Assembly (NCBI GenBank): GCA_035352895.1
Contig: DAOPYN010000014.1
Location: forward strand, 1 to 64,000
DNA from: UBA5070 sp035352895
GTDB taxonomy: Bacteria; Fibrobacterota; Fibrobacteria; UBA5070
DNA: 64,000 nt
Direction: 5' to 3'
Shown here one piece after another: positions 45,393-51,938 of this stretch. The notes under the pieces were generated by a model. It searched no databases and had not been told where the DNA came from. It saw only the letters and a program-made list of their open reading frames with translations. The position numbers and the translations under genes are program-made. Within the stretch, counting starts at the first letter, position 1, and the number at the start of each line of letters is the position of its first letter.

Positions 45393-46478
45393 ATGAAATC
45401 CATCCTGCTTCCCAGCCTGGCCATCGCGGGTCTTGCGACGTCCGCCTTCGCCGAAAAGCTTCCCTTCGACGTTCCCACCGGCAGCATGGTGGACATCAAG
45501 ACCGTCTACGCGGTGGATGTCTTCAAGAACTCGATGTCGACGGTGAACCTGAGCGTGGACACGGGGAACGTCCTGCAGGCCGACATCATCTTCGCTTCCG
45601 ACACCAACCAATACCCCAATCCCGCGGGAGTCGGCTCCTACATCCAGGGCTACACCGCCAACGTGGGCATCCTGATCCCGATGAACTCGGCCTGGGGCAT
45701 CCGCAACCTGTCGAAGTTCGACAGCCTCACCTTCGATTGGGCGACCAACGGTCCCATCCGCGACCAGCTCACGGTCTCCTTCGGATCCCCGCAGTACAAC
45801 GATACCCTCTCCAACGCCGGTGCGGTGTACGAGGCATCCAAGAAGCGCACCACCGAACTTGACTCCGTGGTGAAAAGCCACCTCGCTTCACGCACCGGCC
45901 ACGACTGGGCCACCCTCGCCTATCGCCGCGCGGACTTCATGAAGCCCACCTGGATCAACGATGCCCTGACCGGATTCCCCTCCCGTTGGACCGAGCCCAT
46001 GGCCACCTTTCCCACCTTCGACAGCGTCCTGGCCAACGTCAAGAACATCCAAATCGCCCCCAAGACCAGCTACCAGCAGCCTGGCTGGAACTTCAGCACG
46101 AATGTGGCTTGCCCCACCTGCGCGGTCGCCTACCTCCCCATTCCGGTCCTGACCATCCGCTTGCGCAACATCAACATCTGGCTCTCCGGCGAGGAACGCC
46201 CCATGAAACTCGGCATCGGCAACGGCCTGGAGATCGGCGTGCGCGACGCCGCCAAGGGCTCCCGCTGGCTGGGCCTTTCCTGGAAGCAGGGCAAGCTGAA
46301 CCTGGAACACGCCTCCCAGTGGTCCAAGGTCCAGATCCTGTCGCTGGACGGCAAGGCCATCGCTTCCTTCGCGGCCAGCTCCGCCATGCCGCTGGATCTG
46401 GCCAACGGCACCTACTTCGCGAGCCTCGTCGACGCCAAGGGCCAGGTGGCCACCCAGTCGTTCCAAGTCGTGCGCTGA
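45393..46478 (+). CDS. secreted protein of unknown function with C-terminal sorting-like module
   Basis: The 361-residue protein has a clear signal peptide (LLPSLAIAGLATSAFAEKL). The mature part is beta-rich, with a DSLTFDWATNGPIRDQL strand region and a CPTC pair. Its last 80 residues (VQILSLDGKAIASFAA...LANGTYFASLVDAKGQ...FQVVR) resemble type-IX-secretion or FlgD-like C-terminal modules of FCB-group proteins. No catalytic motif was recognised. A GAGAGGCG ribosome binding site precedes the ATG. A strong terminator follows 7 nt after the stop, so it is a single-gene unit. Confidence 0.8.
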   Translation: MKSILLPSLAIAGLATSAFAEKLPFDVPTGSMVDIKTVYAVDVFKNSMSTVNLSVDTGNVLQADIIFASDTNQYPNPAGVGSYIQGYTANVGILIPMNSAWGIRNLSKFDSLTFDWATNGPIRDQLTVSFGSPQYNDTLSNAGAVYEASKKRTTELDSVVKSHLASRTGHDWATLAYRRADFMKPTWINDALTGFPSRWTEPMATFPTFDSVLANVKNIQIAPKTSYQQPGWNFSTNVACPTCAVAYLPIPVLTIRLRNINIWLSGEERPMKLGIGNGLEIGVRDAAKGSRWLGLSWKQGKLNLEHASQWSKVQILSLDGKAIASFAASSAMPLDLANGTYFASLVDAKGQVATQSFQVVR

Positions 46479-46485
46479 ATGAACC

Positions 46486-46515
46486 ACCCCGCAGTTTGCT
46501 GCGGGGTATTTTCTT
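46486..46515 (+). terminator. strong Rho-independent terminator of the secreted-protein gene
   Basis: A perfect 9-bp stem ACCCCGCAG / CTGCGGGGT with a TTTG loop is followed by ATTTTCTT. Confidence 0.9.
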
Positions 46516-46628
46516 AGCCAACGATGTCCGGGACACGTAGCAAGCTGCGGGGGAGGTGACCCGAAGAGAATCATGCCTCGCCGCAATGCGGCATTTTCAG
46601 GCCTCGCCAAACCCTGGCGGGGCTTTTT
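46516..46628 (+). ncRNA. candidate small RNA ending in tandem hairpin terminators
   Basis: After the previous terminator, about 110 bp hold further hairpins: GTAG-CAAG-CTGC, GCCGC-AAT-GCGGC followed by ATTTTC (46580-46597), and GCCTCGCCA / TGGCGGGGC followed by six T (46601-46628). A third terminator this far from any upstream gene suggests an independent short transcript. No known RNA family signature (SRP, 6S, tmRNA, c-di-GMP riboswitch) was recognised and no promoter box was found. Back-up terminators of the upstream gene are the simpler alternative. Confidence 0.25.
46601..46628 (+). terminator. Rho-independent terminator with six-T tail
   Basis: The stem GCCTCGCCA / TGGCGGGGC (one G-T pair) is followed directly by TTTTTT. 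Confidence 0.8.
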
Positions 46629-46666
46629 TACGCCAAAACACTTCTCGGACCCTGAGATGCACGGAG

Positions 46667-46682
46667 TGTGATCTTCGTCACA
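46667..46682. promoter_or_regulatory. TGTGA-N6-TCACA site (CRP/FNR-type) before the RCC1-like lipoprotein
   Basis: TGTGATCTTCGTCACA has perfect half sites. A TACATTCC box begins about 33 nt downstream of its centre, so the site would be near -41 to -45, a class II activator position, for the gene at 46768. Confidence 0.6.
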
Positions 46683-46767
46683 GACAAGGCGGGGGCCTCC
46701 GCGATACATTCCCCCATACATGACACCGTCTTCCACCCAATGTTTTCTCACCCCAAGGACTCCCGCC

Positions 46768-49700
46768 ATGGCTACCTGCACTTGGTTTTCCCGCATTGCA
46801 CCTGCATTCGCGCTACTCTTGGCGGGGTTGTACTCCTGCCAAAAGCCCACCGTGATCGAAGAGGAAACGCCTTCCGGCCAGGGCAAGTACTACGTGCACT
46901 TCTACGTCCCCGACAGCACCGCCATCCCCGACAGCATCTGGTACCGCTCTCCCGCAGATTCCGGAACCGGCTCAGGCCTCGGCTTCCAAAGAGGGACACC
47001 GGGACTCACCGCCGTGTTCTTTCCCGATCTCCGTCCTCTGGGGAAGGATTCCTTGGCGATCCACTCCTTCCGCATGGGGCTTCACACCGGGGTCTCCTAC
47101 GCCAAGCAGGTGTATTACATGGAACTTTCCGCCACCAGGATCGTTCGCAGCGGCGCAGATTCCCTGGCTTTGAGCCTGCTTCGCTTGCTCGACAGCACCC
47201 GCAAGGCAAGCCCAAAATCCTTCCCGGACACTTCCGCGAACGGGAAGCGGTCTGCCTTGGTCCGCTTGGCAGCCGACCTGGTCTACCAAGGCCACCCTGG
47301 CACGGCAGCTTACCGACGCACATCACCTTCCGGACTGGATACCGCGAGCGTCAATCGCCAGATTCTGACTCTCGCCGCCAAATCCGGGCTGACCCTGGCG
47401 GAAGTGGTCAAAAAATGGAACCTCCGCCTGGATTACCAGGGCGCGCGACGCGCGCTGGCGTCGATGGATGTGGACACCCAAAGCCTCAATCCCTTTTCCC
47501 TGGCAAGACCTTTGCAACTGGACACCCTGCACCTGGGCGAGCCTGGAGTGGGATTGCAGGGCACGATCCTCGGGAGAAAAGGGATCCGATCGCTGACCTT
47601 TTCCATCACCAACGATTCCGGCGACCGCATCGACCACTTCGTATTGTCGGATCTTCCGGCCACCCGCACCCAACCCGCCAGCTTGGATCTGGACAAGCAC
47701 CCCGCCTTCAGCTGTCGTCCGAACGCGTCCCTTGGATTCTACCTCCTGGGAGTCACGGTGGACGATAGCCTCGGGAACATCCAGACGTTCACCACCCGCC
47801 TACAGGTGGCTGCGGCGTTGGACCACCAAGGTCCCAGATTGGAATTAGTCTTCCCCCGGGACTCCTCGTTGGTCACCGATTACCTCGACTCCCTGCTGAA
47901 CATCCAGGTGCGCGCGCAGGACCCATCGGGGATCCAGTCCGTGATGATCGATGGCAAATCCGCAACAGCAGTTGCTGGCAGCGATTGGAGTGTGCGAGTC
48001 CTTGTCCCAAGGCAATCCACCAGCCGGGTGATAGTCATCGTGGCCACGGACAGCGCCGGGAACGAAGCCCGCACGCAGATTCTGGTGCGCCGCAACGACC
48101 CCAAGTCGCCTGCGCTGGAATTGGTGGAGCCCGCCCAGAACAGCTGGATCGCTTTCGACACCTCAAAAGTGATGGTCAGCTGGAAGGCAGATCCCGGAAC
48201 CGGAACACTGGACTCCGTATGGATCGACAACGCACGCGCCACCTGCGACGCCCAGAACACCTGCCAACGCCTGGTCTCGGTCCAGGGCACCGGCAAGCTG
48301 GTCACGATTCCGGTCAAGGCGTGGAATTCGGTGGGCCTGACCCGCACCGACAATGCGATCTTCGGCCGCAAGGCCGACACCACGGGCCCCACGGCACAGT
48401 GGGTCAGCCCCGTGCCCGGCACACAGATCCCCTTCGACATTTCGCAGGTGGACGTCGTGGTGAGTGCCTCGGATCCTTCCGGGGTGGACTCGGTGGACAT
48501 CGCGGGACATCGCGCTCGCGCGGAAGGTGGCCAGTGGAAGCGAACCGTCACGCTGGGACAACCCGGCGAAATCACCCGGATCCCCGTTCGTGCCTGGGAT
48601 CACGCCGGCAACACCTCGGATTCCGTCTTCATGCTCACCCGAGCCCCGGTGCCCAGCTCGCTTCCTCCTTCGGCGACCTGGCTCAATCCCAACCTCCGGA
48701 CCGGGACCGTCCTTCCCTTCGATTCCACCGGCCTCTGGGTGAAGGTGCGCTTGTTCGATCTTTCCGGCATCGATACGGCGAGCGTCAAGATCGGCGGAAA
48801 ACCAGCCCAAGTGATGCCGGATTCCGTTTGGATGGCGAGGATCGGCCTTCCCGCCAACGGCATTCCGCAGGTGATCGCCTTGGAGGTGAAGAACGTGCGC
48901 GGGGTGCGTCTCTCGGATCTTGCCACCGTGACCCGACGTCAAGACACCGTGCGGTCCTTAGGAATCTCCGACACCGTGAGTCGGCTGCGTTCCGGCAGTT
49001 TCTGGGTGAAACTCGCATGCGCCACACCAGGGGCCATCATCCGCTTCACCCTGGATGGAACCGACCCCACGGAGCTTTCGCCAAAATTCAAGGACAGCCT
49101 GCTGATCGACACCACGCTCACATTGAAAGCCAAGGGGTTTGCGACAGATCGTGTCAGCAGTGCAACCACTGTGCAGAAATACCAGCTCGCCTTGCCGGTG
49201 GAAGTGATCGGAGGCTGGCCATCCACCTTGTTTCGGCTGAGCGACGGCTCCTTGTGGGGGACCGGATTCAACAAAGATCATCGGATTTCGCCACTCACTC
49301 CTCCTCCGGACATGATTGGCAACCAATCACAAGTGAGGGAATTCTTTGTTCGCCCGAGCAAAATAGCCGACAGCGTGATCCAGGCCCACTCATTTGATGG
49401 CTATTCCCATTGGATCAAATCTGACCACACCCTTTGGGGCATTGGACTCAACAGCAGTGGACAGTTGGGAGATGGCACCTTCCAAAACAGAAGCGTTCCG
49501 GTTCTGATTGCGCGGGACATCGCCAAGGTCACCAGCATGACTTCAACTCTTGTCTTGAAGACCGATTCAACCCTTTGGATCACAGGCCCATACTCCGCCA
49601 ACCGTCGCACCAACCAATTGATTCAAATTGCGAACCATGTCCGTGGCATGATCGCGGGAATCAACCGCTCCTGGATCCTACGCAACGATGGATCCCTTTG

Positions 49701-50220
49701 GTCCATGCGCCATGACGTGTCGCTGACGACAGAGACATTGCCACCTCTGGAATTTGTCACCGACTCTGTGGAAACACTACCTCCGTACCAAACCGATACC
49801 AATCAGGACGGACTTCTGTTCCTGAAAAAAGATGGCACGGTGTGGGGCTATGGACAGAACAGATATGGAATTCTCGGCACCGGCGACCGCCTTCCCGTGC
49901 CCACTCCCATCCACCTGTCCAGCTTCGATGGGCTTGGCATCCAACAGATCTCCATGGGAGAAACCATTGTGCTTTTCACCTCCCGATCTGGCGACGTCTA
50001 TGCGACAGGCACCAACACTGGCGGAGAAATTGAGCCCATGGAACTTTTGCGCCCAGGTCTTGTCCAATCACATGTATCCAGCGCGTTCGCAGGGGTCGGA
50101 ACATGCTTCTATCTGTTCCAGAACGGCTCGCTCTATGGCCAGGGTTTCGATGAAGTTGGCCAACTTGGAACGGGTATTCTTACTCAGCAGAGCAACGACT
50201 TCACCCGCATCCGCTTCTGA
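46768..50220 (+). CDS. large lipoprotein with Ig-like, chitobiase-C-like and RCC1-like regions
   Basis: The 1150-residue protein has a lipoprotein signal (APAFALLLAGLYSC) and an N-terminal unknown domain. Four Ig-like segments follow (about 350-740; ASDPSGVDSVDIAGH, VRAWDHAGNTSDS), then a CHB_HEX_C-like segment near residue 751 (ATPGAIIRFTLDGTDP). An RCC1-like propeller (about 820-1150; WGIGLNSSGQLGDGT, WGYGQNRYGILGTGD) ends it. It shares its plan with the lipoprotein at 29320. The start at 46768 has AAGGA 9 nt upstream and opens at the signal; an ATG 16 codons earlier lacks a site. The last 900 bp are distinctly less GC-rich than the rest of the window. A CRP-type palindrome lies upstream. 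Confidence 0.82.
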   Translation: MATCTWFSRIAPAFALLLAGLYSCQKPTVIEEETPSGQGKYYVHFYVPDSTAIPDSIWYRSPADSGTGSGLGFQRGTPGLTAVFFPDLRPLGKDSLAIHSFRMGLHTGVSYAKQVYYMELSATRIVRSGADSLALSLLRLLDSTRKASPKSFPDTSANGKRSALVRLAADLVYQGHPGTAAYRRTSPSGLDTASVNRQILTLAAKSGLTLAEVVKKWNLRLDYQGARRALASMDVDTQSLNPFSLARPLQLDTLHLGEPGVGLQGTILGRKGIRSLTFSITNDSGDRIDHFVLSDLPATRTQPASLDLDKHPAFSCRPNASLGFYLLGVTVDDSLGNIQTFTTRLQVAAALDHQGPRLELVFPRDSSLVTDYLDSLLNIQVRAQDPSGIQSVMIDGKSATAVAGSDWSVRVLVPRQSTSRVIVIVATDSAGNEARTQILVRRNDPKSPALELVEPAQNSWIAFDTSKVMVSWKADPGTGTLDSVWIDNARATCDAQNTCQRLVSVQGTGKLVTIPVKAWNSVGLTRTDNAIFGRKADTTGPTAQWVSPVPGTQIPFDISQVDVVVSASDPSGVDSVDIAGHRARAEGGQWKRTVTLGQPGEITRIPVRAWDHAGNTSDSVFMLTRAPVPSSLPPSATWLNPNLRTGTVLPFDSTGLWVKVRLFDLSGIDTASVKIGGKPAQVMPDSVWMARIGLPANGIPQVIALEVKNVRGVRLSDLATVTRRQDTVRSLGISDTVSRLRSGSFWVKLACATPGAIIRFTLDGTDPTELSPKFKDSLLIDTTLTLKAKGFATDRVSSATTVQKYQLALPVEVIGGWPSTLFRLSDGSLWGTGFNKDHRISPLTPPPDMIGNQSQVREFFVRPSKIADSVIQAHSFDGYSHWIKSDHTLWGIGLNSSGQLGDGTFQNRSVPVLIARDIAKVTSMTSTLVLKTDSTLWITGPYSANRRTNQLIQIANHVRGMIAGINRSWILRNDGSLWSMRHDVSLTTETLPPLEFVTDSVETLPPYQTDTNQDGLLFLKKDGTVWGYGQNRYGILGTGDRLPVPTPIHLSSFDGLGIQQISMGETIVLFTSRSGDVYATGTNTGGEIEPMELLRPGLVQSHVSSAFAGVGTCFYLFQNGSLYGQGFDEVGQLGTGILTQQSNDFTRIRF

Positions 50221-50416
50221 TGCGGGCTTGGACGCTCAACTGGCCGACGAGCCCATCGGACTTCGCAGGGCAGACAGGAACGGCTCCCCAAGGCAACCCC
50301 GACCGATGGCGGTAGGAAACCAGCATGTTGTCCACCGAAATGGTCCGCGAGGTCTCCTGCATTTCCATCCCGCAGCCGCTGAGCAAGGCCGCGCAGGCGA
50401 TTGCACGAGATATCAA
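50201..50416 (-). pseudogene. truncated paralogue of the lipoprotein at 50991-51905
   Basis: On the minus strand, from TTG 50416, the frame reads a lipoprotein signal (ACAALLSGCG) and then MLVSYRHRSGLPWGAVPVCP. This matches ILTYHHRADIPWGMVPVVP of the intact gene at the same distance from the lipid-anchor Cys. Similarity stops near 50235, about 15 bp before the stop codon of the convergent RCC1-like gene, and the frame ends at 50201. Some 240 residues are missing. The order lipoprotein, YdjM-like, lipoprotein fragment suggests a former tandem duplication cut by recombination. Confidence 0.7.
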
Positions 50417-50439
50417 ATTCCGTCCGCATCGAGAAGTAT

Positions 50440-50979
50440 TCACGGACGGTCCACTTTCCTTCCACGCCGCCTCTCCAGCCACCATCCCAAGGCCATCGCG
50501 AGCGCGGGCAGCCCCACCCACAGGAGTTCCGAGGCGACCACCACGACTCCCCTCCCGCTAAAGATTCCCATGCCCATGGGCGAGACCCGGATGGGATGCC
50601 AGGGCAGGAAGAACCGCGTGGAGTCGAACGGCCAGAGGAAGGCCACACCCTTGCCGCCGCTGGTGAGGGCGTCCAGGATGCCGTGGGAGGCCATGGAGAG
50701 CCCCACCGCCGAGCCCGCGATCCAGCGGCTCGATTTCAATCGTGGAGCGGCGACGAACGCCGTCCCTGCCACCACGGCCACGGCCAGGAGGGAGTGGGTG
50801 GCCCCGCGATGGCCCCATGCCGATCCATAGGGAACCCCCGCGAAGTAGCCCAGGGAATCCAGGTCCGGGAGCATGGATGCGATCAGGCACGTGATCGCCA
50901 ACGGTCGGCTCACGTAGCGACGATCGGCGGCGACGGCCGCACCCAGCGGCAGGAAGGCATGTCCGAGGATCGTGGGCAC
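50440..50979 (-). CDS. YdjM-like inner membrane protein (metal-dependent hydrolase family)
   Basis: The 179-residue protein has the PF04307 (YdjM/LexA-regulated) hallmarks: GHAFLPLGAAVAAD at the start, ASMLPDLDSLGYF, WGHRGATHSLL and ASHGILDALT, which hold the conserved His/Asp residues in a protein of four to five helices. The family is annotated as membrane-bound metal-dependent hydrolase, with no proven substrate. It starts at GTG 50979, 11 nt after the lipoprotein stop, so the two form an operon. Confidence 0.9.
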   Translation of the reverse strand: MPTILGHAFLPLGAAVAADRRYVSRPLAITCLIASMLPDLDSLGYFAGVPYGSAWGHRGATHSLLAVAVVAGTAFVAAPRLKSSRWIAGSAVGLSMASHGILDALTSGGKGVAFLWPFDSTRFFLPWHPIRVSPMGMGIFSGRGVVVVASELLWVGLPALAMALGWWLERRRGRKVDRP

Positions 50980-50990
50980 GGCGGGTCCGG

Positions 50991-51905
50991 TCAAAGTTCC
51001 GAGGTGAACTGGACGATCATCTGCAGCTGCTTGAGATCCTTGATGGAGTAGCGCGCCCCCACCACCAGGGATTGCGAGCCGTAGCGCTGCATCCAGCCGA
51101 TTCCCACGTTCACGAGGGAGATTTTCTCCTCGGTGGAGCCGTTGTCGGACCGTTCGCGGGACAAGTCGACCGTCCGGGTGGAATCCATGTAGGTGGTGGT
51201 CGTGGTGGTGGTCTTTTCGACACCTCCGTTGGGCCACTTGGCCAGGGACCAGCTGGGGATCAGCTGCACCGTGGCCCATGGCCCGGCTTCCTCCGGCAGG
51301 AGTCCCAGCGACAACCGGGCGAATCCGTTCCAACGCCGATGCCGTTCGCTACCATAGGTGGTATCGCGCCAACTGAGGTTTCCCTCCTCGATGAGACGAT
51401 CCGATCGGTACTCCACCGTCGAGCGGGCCATGGCCATCCCGATGGCGGCATCGCAGAAGGCATGCGTGCGGGCTTCGCCGCGTTCCATCAATCCGATCGA
51501 GACCCATCCCGATGGCGCCGCTCCGTTGTGGCCACCGATCGTTCCCCGGAACCACCCGCCGATCACCGCCAACTCGCCGGAACCCTGCAGGGAGGGCGGC
51601 GACCAGGTCCCGATCCCCTCATCGTCGACCTCGGCCATCGCCAGGGTTCCCACCTGCAACGACACCGATGCGCCGACCTCCACGGAATCGGGAGGCACCA
51701 CCGGAACCATCCCCCAGGGAATGTCGGCGCGATGATGGTAGGTCAGGATCCGGTTCTTGGTGGTGGTGATCCGTTGGGTCGTGACGCTGGAGACCTCCGA
51801 GGATCCCGCACACCCCGACAGGACGAGTCCGACCGAACCCAGGCCTGCGAACAGACCGGCCCGGGCGGGGAACCGCCCGCCAGGAAAACCAGGGAAATGG
51901 AACAT
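50991..51905 (-). CDS. lipoprotein of unknown function, beta-rich
   Basis: The 304-residue protein has a lipoprotein signal (GSVGLVLSGCAG) and then alternating beta segments (ILTYHHRADIPWGMVPVVP, GELAVIGGWFRG). It ends in GARYSIKDLKQLQMIVQF, like outer-membrane barrel or porin-type proteins. No family was recognised. A shortened paralogue lies at 50201-50416. ATG 51905 is 5 nt after a TACGTTTC box. It is the first gene of an operon with the YdjM-like gene. Confidence 0.75.
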   Translation of the reverse strand: MFHFPGFPGGRFPARAGLFAGLGSVGLVLSGCAGSSEVSSVTTQRITTTKNRILTYHHRADIPWGMVPVVPPDSVEVGASVSLQVGTLAMAEVDDEGIGTWSPPSLQGSGELAVIGGWFRGTIGGHNGAAPSGWVSIGLMERGEARTHAFCDAAIGMAMARSTVEYRSDRLIEEGNLSWRDTTYGSERHRRWNGFARLSLGLLPEEAGPWATVQLIPSWSLAKWPNGGVEKTTTTTTTYMDSTRTVDLSRERSDNGSTEEKISLVNVGIGWMQRYGSQSLVVGARYSIKDLKQLQMIVQFTSEL

Positions 51906-51910
51906 GACCG

Positions 51911-51918
51911 GAAACGTA
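51911..51918 (-). promoter_or_regulatory. TAnnTTTG-like box (TACGTTTC) of the lipoprotein
   Basis: TACGTTTC on the minus strand ends 5 nt before the ATG at 51905, in the same position as the other short-leader boxes. Confidence 0.35.
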
Positions 51919-51938
51919 AATAGTCCGGCACGGCCTTC

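Noticed and set aside
46516..46628. SRP RNA, 6S RNA, tmRNA or a known riboswitch between the hairpins
   Set aside because: None of the conserved core sequences of these RNAs could be found.
50184..50648. Additional minus-strand gene overlapping the YdjM-like gene and the pseudogene
   Set aside because: The frame is Arg/Trp/Ser-rich and lies in the shadow of the YdjM-like gene. Only the fragment at 50201-50416 shows homology to another protein.
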